Assembly (NCBI GenBank): GCA_018335615.1
Contig: JAGXRS010000448.1
Location: 1-7,529 of the forward strand
Direction: 5' to 3'
From: Hydrogenophaga sp.
Lineage (GTDB): Bacteria; Pseudomonadota; Gammaproteobacteria; Burkholderiales; Burkholderiaceae_C
Length of the DNA stretch: 7,529 nucleotides
The notes under the pieces are model-generated. The model ran no database searches. It had not been told where the DNA came from and worked only from the letters and a program-made list of their open reading frames with translations. Below are positions 1-5,588 of this stretch, one piece after another. Within the stretch, counting starts at the first letter, position 1. Every line of letters begins with the position of its first letter. The position numbers were made by a program, and so were the translations under genes.

Positions 1-501
1 ATCGCGCCTAGCGCCAGCGTGCTCGACGTGGCCTGCGGCCACGGCCGCCACATGCGCCTGCTGGCCGCGCGTGGTCACCCCGTCACCGGCGTGGACCGCT
101 CGCAAGAGGCCACCGACGCCGTGGCCGGTCTCGGCCGCGCCGTGCTGGCCGACATCGAGAACGGCCCCTGGCCCTTCCCGGGCGAACGCTTCGGCGCCGT
201 GGTGGTCACCAACTACCTGTGGCGCCCGCTCTGGCCCACCCTGGTGGACAGCGTGGCGCCCGGTGGCGTGCTGATCTATGAAACCTTTGCCAGCGGCCAC
301 GAAACGGTGGGCCGCCCGGCCCGGGCCGACTTCCTGCTGCAACCCGGCGAGTTGCTGCGGGTGTGCGCCGGGCTGCGCGTGGTGGCCTATGAAGACGGCT
401 TCTGCGGCGGCCCTGACCGCTTCGTGCAGCGCATCGCCGCGGTACGCGAGGGGCCAGCCCCCACCCAGCCGGCCCGCTTCCCGCTGGACGCCACTGGGTA
501 G
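1..501 (+). CDS. Class I SAM-dependent methyltransferase, 5'-truncated
   Basis: The reading frame is open from base 1, so the N-terminus lies outside the window; the GTG at 19 is an internal valine codon, not a start. The first visible residues, IAPSASVLDVACGHGRH, are the strand plus glycine-rich loop (motif I) that binds S-adenosylmethionine. The acidic residue at the end of the next strand, in VTGVDRS, should contact the ribose. A later NYLWRPLW stretch and the segment VAPGGVLIYETFASG match motifs IV and V of the Rossmann-fold methyltransferases. The piece FLLQPGELL followed by a C-terminal beta pair is common in TehB-like and related small methyltransferases. The substrate cannot be read from the sequence. 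The gene ends in TAG at 499-501, and that stop codon forms the first half of a possible -10 box for dapA. Fold assignment is firm; any more specific function is open. Confidence 0.85.
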   Translation: MAPSASVLDVACGHGRHMRLLAARGHPVTGVDRSQEATDAVAGLGRAVLADIENGPWPFPGERFGAVVVTNYLWRPLWPTLVDSVAPGGVLIYETFASGHETVGRPARADFLLQPGELLRVCAGLRVVAYEDGFCGGPDRFVQRIAAVREGPAPTQPARFPLDATG

Positions 502-504
502 AAT
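499..504 (+). promoter_or_regulatory. Possible -10 box of the dapA promoter
   Basis: TAGAAT lies 74 bases before the preferred dapA ATG and overlaps the methyltransferase stop codon. It differs from the sigma-70 consensus at one position, and this form is frequent in beta-proteobacterial promoters. The best -35 match is only CTTCCC at 477-482 with a 16-base spacer, which is weak, so the call rests mainly on the -10 hexamer and its position. If it is real, dapA has a leader of about 65-70 bases and need not depend on read-through from the methyltransferase gene. Confidence 0.35.
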
Positions 505-522
505 GATCGATTACGTGCCCTA

Positions 523-549
523 CACGGGTCGGTGCCTCCGCACCCGGTG
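523..549 (+). other. GC-rich hairpin in the dapA leader
   Basis: GGTGC (531-535) and GCACC (540-544) can pair around a CTCC loop. An outer CAC/GTG pair (523-525 with 547-549) could extend the stem through an internal loop, and a competing pairing CGGGT/ACCCG (525-529 with 542-546) is also possible. No T run follows, so it is not a terminator. It does not resemble the lysine riboswitch, which is far longer. It could tune translation of dapA or be chance structure in GC-rich DNA. Confidence 0.3.
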
Positions 550-578
550 ACGGCGCATCCTATTTGAGCTCCCAGCCT

Positions 579-1466
579 ATGAAAACCATCACCGGCAGCA
601 TCGTGGCCCTGGTCACGCCCTTGTTAGAAGACGGCAGCGTGGACTACCCCACCCTGCGCAAACTGATCGACTGGCACATCGCCGAGGGCACCGACTGCAT
701 CGGCGTGGTCGGCACCACGGGCGAGTCACCCACGGTCAGCGTGGAAGAACACTGCGAGATCATCCGCGTGTCGGTGGAGCAGGCGGCCAAACGCGTGCCC
801 ATCATGGCCGGTTGCGGCGCCAACTCCACCGCCGAAGCGATCGAGCTGGCCAAATTCGCACGCAGCGTCGGTGCCGACTGCCAGCTGCAGGTGGTGCCCT
901 ACTACAACAAGCCCACGCAAGAAGGCCAGTACCAGCATTTCAAGGCGATTGCCGAAGCCACCGGCGACCTGCCCATCGTGCTGTACAACGTGCCCGGCCG
1001 CACCGTGGCCGACATGTCGATCGAGACCACGCTGCGCCTGGCCCAGGTGCCCGGCATCGTGGGCATCAAGGAAGCCACCGGCAACATCGAGCGCGCGCAG
1101 TGGCTGATCCGCGAAGCGCCCGAGAACTTCGCCATCTACTCCGGCGACGATCCCACCGCCGTGGCGCTGATGCTGTGCGGCGGCCAGGGCAATGTGAGCG
1201 TGACGGCCAACATTGCCCCACGCCTGATGCACGAACTGTGCGTGGCGGCGCTGGCCGGCGACGCACGCAAGGCGATGGACATCCAGTTGCGCCTGATGCC
1301 GGTGCACAAGAACCTGTTTGTCGAAGCCAACCCCATCCCCTTGAAATGGGCCATGGCCCGCATGGGCCTGTGCGGCGAAACCATGCGCCTGCCGCTGACC
1401 CCGATGTCGCGCAGCCTGGTGCCCACCGTCGAGGGCGCGCTGCAGGAAAGCGGCCTCATCGGCTGA
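579..1466 (+). CDS. dapA: 4-hydroxy-tetrahydrodipicolinate synthase
   Basis: DapA condenses pyruvate with aspartate semialdehyde, the first committed step of the diaminopimelate/lysine pathway, in the cytoplasm. The protein aligns along its whole length with E. coli DapA. The Schiff-base lysine is K164 in GIKEATGN, the catalytic triad is T47 in GTTGES, Y109 in PYYN and Y136 in LYNVPGRT, and R141 is the substrate-binding arginine. The preferred start is the ATG at 579, giving 295 residues (family about 290-300) and the typical opening MKTITGSIVALVTP. An in-frame TTG at 564 would add MSSQP but has no better ribosome site. At the lysine-feedback site the equivalents of E. coli His56 and Glu84 are kept (H58, E86), while His53 is valine (V55), so feedback inhibition may differ; that last point is inference. 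bamC starts 28 bases downstream on the same strand. Confidence 0.97.
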   Translation: MKTITGSIVALVTPLLEDGSVDYPTLRKLIDWHIAEGTDCIGVVGTTGESPTVSVEEHCEIIRVSVEQAAKRVPIMAGCGANSTAEAIELAKFARSVGADCQLQVVPYYNKPTQEGQYQHFKAIAEATGDLPIVLYNVPGRTVADMSIETTLRLAQVPGIVGIKEATGNIERAQWLIREAPENFAIYSGDDPTAVALMLCGGQGNVSVTANIAPRLMHELCVAALAGDARKAMDIQLRLMPVHKNLFVEANPIPLKWAMARMGLCGETMRLPLTPMSRSLVPTVEGALQESGLIG

Positions 1467-1494
1467 GCACGTCGCTGCCGCTTCGATCTTCACC

Positions 1495-2661
1495 ATGACT
1501 GCGAGCCATTCCATGCCCCACGCCTCCACTACCGCCCATGCGCCCCGCGTCACCCACACGGCTCCCAGCCGTGCCACGCTGACCCGCATCAGCCTGCTGG
1601 CCGCGGCCACGCTGCTGGCCTCGGGCTGCTCGGTGCTGCAGGAAGACAAGATCGACTACAAGAGCGCCCAGCGCGGCAGCACGCTGGACGTGCCACCCGA
1701 CCTGACGCAGCTCAGCCGCGACTCGCGCTACAACGTGCCCGGCTCCATCGTCACCGCCAGCGGTTACCAGACGGCACAGCCCACCTCCGCCGCCAGCGCC
1801 ACCACCGCCGTCAGTGCGGTGGGTGACGTGCGCATTGAACGCGCCGGCAACCAGCGCTGGCTGGTGATCGACCGCCCGGCCGACGCACTCTGGGGTCCGG
1901 TGCGTGACTTCTGGCAGGAGAACGGCTTCCGGCTCGAACTCGACCAGCAGGCCCTGGGCATCATGGAAACCGACTGGGCGGAAAACCGCGCGAAGCTGCC
2001 GCAGGATTTCATCCGCAGCACGATCGGCCGCGTGTTCGAGAACCTGTATTCCACCGGCGAGCGCGACAAGTTCCGCACCCGCCTGGAACGCAATGCCGCC
2101 GGCGGCACCGAGGTCTACATCAGCCACCGCGGCATGGTGGAGGTCTATTCCACGGCACAGAAAGACCAGACGGTCTGGCAGCCACGCGCGGCAGATGCCG
2201 AACTGGAAACCGAGTTCCTGCGCCGCCTCATGGTCAAGCTCGGCGTGAGCGAAGCGCAGTCGCAGGCGGTGGCCGCGGCGGCACCCGTGCAGCAGGCGGC
2301 CCGCCTGACCACGGTGGACAATGCACCGGTGGTGCAGCTCGACGACGGCTTCGACCGCGCCTGGCGCCGCGTGGGTCTGTCGCTGGACCGCACCGGCTTC
2401 ACGGTGGAAGACCGCAACCGCGCGGACGGGGTCTACTTCGTGCGCTATGTGGCCACGACCGCCGCCGATGCGGCCAAGCCGGGCTTCCTGGGTCGCCTCT
2501 TCGGCCGCCAGAGGACCGCCGATGCGCCCCAGAAATACCGCGTGCTGGTGCGCAGCAATGGCAGCACCTCGTCCGTCTCGGTGCTGGATGCCGACGGCCG
2601 CCCGACCCCTTCGGCCAACGCGCAGCGCATCCTGCAACTGCTGGCCGACGACCTCAAGTGA
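1495..2661 (+). CDS. bamC: Outer-membrane assembly lipoprotein BamC
   Basis: BamC is a lipoprotein subunit of the BAM complex, which inserts beta-barrel proteins into the outer membrane. The 388-residue product has a hydrophobic signal segment at about 32-43 ending in a lipobox (LASGC), with lipidated C45. An extended N-terminal strap follows, with IDYKSAQRGSTLDVPPDL at about 53-70; this region corresponds to the part of E. coli BamC that packs on BamD. Two helix-grip domains come next at about 113-250 and 277-388, separated by an Ala/Gln-rich linker. The protein is longer than E. coli BamC (344). About 30 polar residues before the signal core are unusual; the ATG at 1513 would shorten this by six residues and has a GCGAG sequence about 8 bases before it. 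Position directly after dapA matches E. coli. Likely co-transcribed with dapA and ended by the hairpin at 2724-2754. Confidence 0.92.
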   Translation: MTASHSMPHASTTAHAPRVTHTAPSRATLTRISLLAAATLLASGCSVLQEDKIDYKSAQRGSTLDVPPDLTQLSRDSRYNVPGSIVTASGYQTAQPTSAASATTAVSAVGDVRIERAGNQRWLVIDRPADALWGPVRDFWQENGFRLELDQQALGIMETDWAENRAKLPQDFIRSTIGRVFENLYSTGERDKFRTRLERNAAGGTEVYISHRGMVEVYSTAQKDQTVWQPRAADAELETEFLRRLMVKLGVSEAQSQAVAAAAPVQQAARLTTVDNAPVVQLDDGFDRAWRRVGLSLDRTGFTVEDRNRADGVYFVRYVATTAADAAKPGFLGRLFGRQRTADAPQKYRVLVRSNGSTSSVSVLDADGRPTPSANAQRILQLLADDLK

Positions 2662-2723
2662 GTTCCATGGCCGCGTGCTGAATGGCGCGCGTGCCTGTCG
2701 CACGCCCGCTCACGCGGCAAACG

Positions 2724-2754
2724 AAAAAAAGCCGCCTGGCCAGGCGGCTTTTTT
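2724..2754. terminator. Bidirectional intrinsic terminator
   Basis: An 18-base perfect palindrome (GCCGCCTGGCCAGGCGGC, 2731-2748) is preceded by seven A and followed by six T. Read on either strand it forms a GC-rich stem followed by a U tract. It lies between the convergent bamC (ends 2661) and the small lipoprotein gene (ends 2782 on the - strand) and should stop both transcripts. Confidence 0.95.
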
Positions 2755-2781
2755 GTGGGACCCGAAGGCCCCGTGGCCTGC

Positions 2782-3048
2782 TTATTGGGCGGGCTTGGCG
2801 GCTTCTGCAGCTGCGTCGGCGGCGGCCTTGGCGGCATCGCCTTCAGCGGGTGCAGCAGCGTCGGCTGCGACGGGCGCCGCGTCGGCAGCAGGAGCGGCAT
2901 CTGCAGCAGCGGGCGCTGCGTCAGCCGGAGCGGCTGCTGCAGGCTCGACAGCGGGTGCAGGGGCGGCGACAGGTGCCTCTTCTTTTTTGCCGCAAGCGGA
3001 CAGAGCGACGGCGGCCAGCAGGCTGGTGATCAGGAGAGCTTTTTTCAT
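2782..3048 (-). CDS. Small alanine-rich lipoprotein, function unknown
   Basis: The predicted product has 88 residues. It opens with MKKALLITSLLAAVALSACG, a textbook lipoprotein signal: two lysines, a hydrophobic core and a perfect LSAC lipobox with C19. A short charged KKEE follows, then about 45 residues of irregular Ala/Pro/Asp repeats (variants of DAAPAA). The last 18 or so residues are proline-free and alanine-rich with spaced Lys, Asp and Glu, so they could form a helix. No enzymatic domain is visible, and mature C19 is the only cysteine. I chose the ATG at 3048; a TTG at 3096 would put a long polar stretch before the signal peptide and is unlikely. No strong ribosome site is seen. The gene is the last on its strand before the terminator at 2724-2754. 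It may be a periplasmic spacer or envelope-associated lipoprotein; that role is a guess. Presence as a real gene is well supported by the signal peptide. Confidence 0.8.
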   Translation of the reverse strand: MKKALLITSLLAAVALSACGKKEEAPVAAPAPAVEPAAAAPADAAPAAADAAPAADAAPVAADAAAPAEGDAAKAAADAAAEAAKPAQ

Positions 3049-3094
3049 GAATTTCTGAGAATGAACAACGAACAACGAAAATCGACGCGGAACC

Positions 3095-3114
3095 AAAAAA
3101 AAACCCGAACGGGT
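3095..3114 (-). terminator. Leftward intrinsic terminator
   Basis: On the - strand ACCCG-TT-CGGGT forms a short stem followed directly by a run of nine T. An outer pair GAACC/GGTTC (3090-3094 with 3115-3119) brackets it. It would end leftward transcripts coming from the roxA unit, or from a promoter inside the gap, before the lipoprotein gene at 3048. The lipoprotein gene would then need its own promoter in 3049-3095, where I see no clear -35/-10 pair. Confidence 0.7.
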
Positions 3115-3134
3115 GGTTCGAGTTGGTTCAGTTG

Positions 3135-3168
3135 AGCCAGACGGTGCGTTGTAACACTGCGTTTGGCT
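3135..3168 (-). repeat. Imperfect inverted repeat, possible RNA hairpin
   Basis: Two 16-base arms (3135-3150 and 3153-3168) pair at 12 positions plus one G-T wobble. The outer nine positions, AGCCAGACG with CGTTTGGCT, pair without a break apart from that wobble. No T run follows on either strand. It sits about 20 bases upstream, in the leftward direction, of the terminator at 3095-3114. It is either part of the long 3' untranslated region of the roxA transcript or the 5' hairpin of a separate short RNA. Confidence 0.5.
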
Positions 3169-3206
3169 GGTTACATATCATACTTCTGAAAAAACAAGCG
3201 GAATTA

Positions 3207-3235
3207 CCCTGATCGACTTTTTTTCGATCCTCGGG
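3207..3235 (-). repeat. Inverted repeat just past the 3269-3793 gene
   Basis: GATCGA (3211-3216) and TCGATC (3224-3229) are perfect arms around a 7-base T-rich loop. Flanking CCC (3207-3209) and GGG (3233-3235) could lengthen the stem with bulges. On the - strand six T occur at 3194-3189, about 13 bases after the stem, too far for a classical terminator. It may act as a weak terminator or protect the mRNA 3' end. Confidence 0.4.
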
Positions 3236-3268
3236 AACTTGTTGCAGAAAAACAAAGCACGGATCGCC

Positions 3269-3793
3269 CTACAAGCCGAGCGTGACCGCCGGAAACGAAG
3301 GGCTGCCCTTGCGCCACCAGTGCTCAAGTCGTTCCCCCAGTGCCACCCGGCGGCCCGGCGCGGTGCTCGCCACCAGCAAGGCCTGGGCCATGTCGATGCG
3401 CTCCAATGTCCAGGCCGGCGACCACAGGGCACTGGGCAGCTCACCCGGTGGGACGGCCCCGCAGGCGCGGGCCTCGAACAGATGGGACCAGGTCACGCGC
3501 CACTGCACGAAGCGCGGGTGGCGCTCGCGCAAGGTCTTGAAGTCGTGGGCGATCATGCGCAGGGACCGCCCGCGTGCGGACCACGCGTGCAGCGCGTCCA
3601 CCACCGCCCGCTCGCCGAGCGGCCAGTCGGCAAAGTCCGGATCGGCCAGCACCAGGGGGCTCCAGCCCTGGACGGCTGAGGTCGACAGCGCCTGCGCGAT
3701 CAGGTCGGCAAACCGCTGCCGGCCCCGCATGCGCCCCTCGGGCAGCGCTCCCAGGCTGGCGGCGGTTATCGACGAGGGAACCGTTCCAGGCAT
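3269..3793 (-). CDS. Conserved-looking hypothetical protein downstream of roxA
   Basis: I do not recognise this 174-residue protein. It is soluble-looking, with no signal peptide or membrane span, and rich in Trp and Arg. Visible order: an N-terminal helix around RGRQRFADLIAQAL, a strand-like SPLVLADPDFADWP, a helix with GERAVVDALHAWSARG, a strand SLRMIAHDF, a basic helix KTLRERHPRF, a Trp-rich stretch and a C-terminal segment. The alternation of strand, helix and 'RMIAHDFKTLRE' loosely recalls proteins built on a degenerate phospholipase-D-like fold, but no HKD motif is present and I would not assign it. The start at 3793 is chosen because AGGGG lies five bases upstream and it begins 22 bases after the roxA stop; the longer frame from 3880 would overlap roxA by about 65 bases. 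The tight spacing implies co-transcription with roxA and perhaps a linked role. Coding confidence is high, function unknown. Confidence 0.8.
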   Translation of the reverse strand: MPGTVPSSITAASLGALPEGRMRGRQRFADLIAQALSTSAVQGWSPLVLADPDFADWPLGERAVVDALHAWSARGRSLRMIAHDFKTLRERHPRFVQWRVTWSHLFEARACGAVPPGELPSALWSPAWTLERIDMAQALLVASTAPGRRVALGERLEHWWRKGSPSFPAVTLGL

Positions 3794-3798
3794 GAGCG

Positions 3799-3803
3799 CC
3801 CCT
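3799..3803 (-). promoter_or_regulatory. Ribosome binding site for the 3269-3793 gene
   Basis: On the - strand AGGGG lies five bases before the ATG at 3793. It falls between the roxA stop codon and this ATG, and it decides the start against the longer upstream in-frame candidate. Confidence 0.65.
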
Positions 3804-3815
3804 GGGTTCCGGGCA

Positions 3816-4994
3816 TCAGCTGGCCAGCGCTGGGTGCAGCCAGCCGGCCTCGAACCATTCCTGCAACAAGGCACGGGCATCCGGACCGGCCCGCTGAACC
3901 TGCACGGCCGAAAGGCAGCGCTGATCGGCCAGCGTGCGCATCAGGCGCGCGTCGGCCCCCCCGGCGCGCAGGCTTTCGCCATTGATGAACACGTGGCGCT
4001 CGTCGTACATCATGCGGGTACGACGGTCCAGCCGGATGGCACCGGGCGTCCAGGCTGCCTGGGGCTCATCGAACCACACGCGGGGCTTCGGCTCGGTCAT
4101 CACCTCACCCAGCGCACAGGCCAGCGACTGGCGCTCGGCCAGCAGGCGATGCAGGGCATCGACGGCAAAATTTTCCAGCGCAGGCGGCATGGCGGCCGGG
4201 TGCTCGGTGGCAGGCTGGGCCGGATCGCGGTACAGCGTGCTGTCCTCGAAATCATCGGCCATGCGCTGCAACAACTCGCCCGCCAGCCCCCCCCGCTGCG
4301 GCACACGAAAGCCGACCGAATAGGTCATGCACTCGGCGGCGCCCACGGCCACGCCGTCATGGGCCCAGCGCGGGGGCAGGTAGAGCATGTCGCCGGGATT
4401 CAGCGTGTGCTCTTCTTCGGGTTCAAAATGGCTGAGGATCTTCAGCGGCACGTCGGGCTCCAGCGACAGGTCTTTCTGGCGGCCGATGCGCCAGTGGCGC
4501 TGGCCGCTGGCCTGCAGCAGGAACACGTCGTAGCTGTCGAAGTGCGGGCCGACCCCGCCGCCCTCGGTGGCCCAGGAGATCATGAGGTCGTCCAGGCGGG
4601 CGTCGGGCACGAAGCGGAAGCGCTGCAGCAGCTCGTGCGCCGCGTTCACATGCAGGTCCACACCCTGCACCAGCAGGGTCCAGCGCGGCTGCTTCAGCGG
4701 TGGCAACGAGGCGCGTTTCAGGGGCCCGTGCTTCAGCGTCCAGCCCGAGGCCTGGTGCACGATCAGACGAGACTCCACCGCCTCGTCCGCCGCCATGGCG
4801 AACAGATCCTGGCGGCTCAGGAAAGGCGTGAAACCTGGGAAGGCGTTGCGGATCAGCAGCGGCTTTTTCTGCCAGTACCGGCGCATGAACTGAGCGGGCG
4901 AGAGCCCGCCGAGCATGGGACGCGGCGTGTCGACAGGGGAGCGGTCGCCGCCGACGGGCGCGGGCGCAGGGCTGGATGAGGGGGTATTGAACAT
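3816..4994 (-). CDS. roxA: Ribosomal protein L16 arginine hydroxylase (JmjC/cupin 2-oxoglutarate oxygenase)
   Basis: The 392-residue protein aligns with E. coli YcfD/RoxA, an Fe(II)- and 2-oxoglutarate-dependent oxygenase that hydroxylates an arginine of 50S protein L16. Shared blocks are YWQKKPLLIRNAF (40-52), SRLIVHQ (75-81), LDDLMISWATEGGGVGPHFD (134-153) and MTYSVGFR (223-230). The iron-binding triad is H151, D153 (HFD) and H212 (WAHDG). R166 in GQRHWRIG matches the 2-oxoglutarate-binding arginine (E. coli R140). The C-terminal part, with the winged-helix-like end RALLQEWFEAGWLHP, also follows RoxA. About 25 Pro/Ser-rich residues precede the conserved region, so the N-terminus is longer than in E. 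coli (373 residues overall). The ATG at 4994 has no clear Shine-Dalgarno. The gene diverges from the slyD-like gene and is followed by an unknown gene 22 bases later. Substrate specificity for L16 is by homology. Confidence 0.92.
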   Translation of the reverse strand: MFNTPSSSPAPAPVGGDRSPVDTPRPMLGGLSPAQFMRRYWQKKPLLIRNAFPGFTPFLSRQDLFAMAADEAVESRLIVHQASGWTLKHGPLKRASLPPLKQPRWTLLVQGVDLHVNAAHELLQRFRFVPDARLDDLMISWATEGGGVGPHFDSYDVFLLQASGQRHWRIGRQKDLSLEPDVPLKILSHFEPEEEHTLNPGDMLYLPPRWAHDGVAVGAAECMTYSVGFRVPQRGGLAGELLQRMADDFEDSTLYRDPAQPATEHPAAMPPALENFAVDALHRLLAERQSLACALGEVMTEPKPRVWFDEPQAAWTPGAIRLDRRTRMMYDERHVFINGESLRAGGADARLMRTLADQRCLSAVQVQRAGPDARALLQEWFEAGWLHPALAS

Positions 4995-4995
4995 G

Positions 4996-5007
4996 GGACA
5001 ATTGTCC
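4996..5007. promoter_or_regulatory. Palindrome in the roxA / slyD-like divergent gap
   Basis: GGACAATTGTCC is a perfect 12-base palindrome filling most of the 14 bases between two divergent start codons. Each strand reads GACAAT, a plausible -10 box (4997-5002 on +, 5006-5001 on -). In each direction the base seven positions after the hexamer is the A of the nearest start codon (5009 and 4994). This would give leaderless or near-leaderless messages, fitting the lack of strong ribosome sites. No good -35 match is seen on either strand, so an operator role is an equal possibility. Confidence 0.4.
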
Positions 5008-5008
5008 G

Positions 5009-5578
5009 ATGAAAAGCCCCATGCCCATCACCAGCCAGTGCGTCGTGGCCCTGACCTGGACATTGAAAGACACCCTCGGAGAAGAACTCGACGTGCTCGA
5101 AGAGCCGGTGGAGTTTCTCGTCGGGGGTACCGACCTGCTCGCACGCATCGAAGAAGCCCTGCAAGGCCACCAGGCCGGCGACACGGTGGACCTGCACCTG
5201 GAGCCGGAAGACGCCTTTGGCGACTACGACGACAGCCTGCTGTTCCTGGAACCACGCCAGCTGTTCCCCGAAAAGATCGAAGAAGGCATGGGCTTCGAGG
5301 GCTTGCCGGCGGGGTGCAGCCCGGCCGCACCGAAGGACCGCCTCTTCTTCATCAGCGACATCTACCCCGACCATGTGGTGCTCGACGCCAACCACCCGCT
5401 CGCGGGCATTGCACTGCGCATCTCGATCCGCGTGCACGCGGTGCGCGAGGCATCGCTGGACGAAATCGGCAGCGGCTCGCTGGGCACCGGTTTCTTCCGC
5501 ATGGACGTGCCAGCCGTTGAAGAAGAAGACGACGACGAAGACGGCGGGTCACCACCCCACCGGCCCACGCTGCACTGA
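5009..5578 (+). CDS. SlyD-like FKBP-type peptidyl-prolyl cis-trans isomerase
   Basis: The protein (189 residues) should catalyse proline isomerisation and act as a folding chaperone in the cytoplasm; there is no signal peptide. It follows E. coli SlyD from end to end: the first FKBP strand CVVALTWTLKD, VEFLVGGTDLLARIEEALQG (34-53), the EDAFGDYDDS block (67-76), an inserted chaperone (IF) domain at about 77-128 and the FKBP return DHVVLDANHPLAG (121-133) to VHAVREAS (142-149). D28 matches the SlyD active-site aspartate. The His/Cys-rich nickel-binding tail of E. coli SlyD is absent; instead the tail has a nine-residue acidic run (EEEDDDEDG) and ends in HRPTLH. A second ATG at 5021 would give exactly the E. 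coli spacing to the first strand and is a credible alternative start. The gene diverges from roxA and ends at a strong terminator. I leave the symbol blank because several FKBP paralogues share this form. Confidence 0.9.
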   Translation: MKSPMPITSQCVVALTWTLKDTLGEELDVLEEPVEFLVGGTDLLARIEEALQGHQAGDTVDLHLEPEDAFGDYDDSLLFLEPRQLFPEKIEEGMGFEGLPAGCSPAAPKDRLFFISDIYPDHVVLDANHPLAGIALRISIRVHAVREASLDEIGSGSLGTGFFRMDVPAVEEEDDDEDGGSPPHRPTLH

Positions 5579-5588
5579 GCGCACCTTC

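Noticed and set aside
564..578. TTG start giving a five-residue longer DapA
   Set aside because: The ATG at 579 gives the usual family N-terminus and length; the TTG has no better ribosome site.
726..1649. 307-codon open frame on the - strand
   Set aside because: It is antisense to dapA and the start of bamC, and its composition is that of a shadow frame.
1456..2703. 415-codon open frame on the - strand
   Set aside because: It is antisense to bamC, with His/Arg/Gly-rich composition typical of a shadow frame; bamC has clear homology.
2785..2990. Possible tandem repeat or CRISPR-like array in the repetitive GC-rich stretch
   Set aside because: The repetition comes from irregular Ala/Pro/Asp codons of the lipoprotein; there are no constant repeats with unique spacers.
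2321..3058. Ala-rich open frame on the + strand across the bamC end and the lipoprotein gene
   Set aside because: It runs straight through the strong terminator at 2724-2754 and overlaps two better-supported genes.
3794..3880. Longer N-terminus for the gene after roxA
   Set aside because: It would overlap the roxA coding region by about 65 bases, and a good ribosome site supports the ATG at 3793.
3282..4979. 565-codon open frame on the + strand
   Set aside because: It lies opposite roxA and the 3269-3793 gene, shows no family features, and is a shadow of strong GC codon bias.
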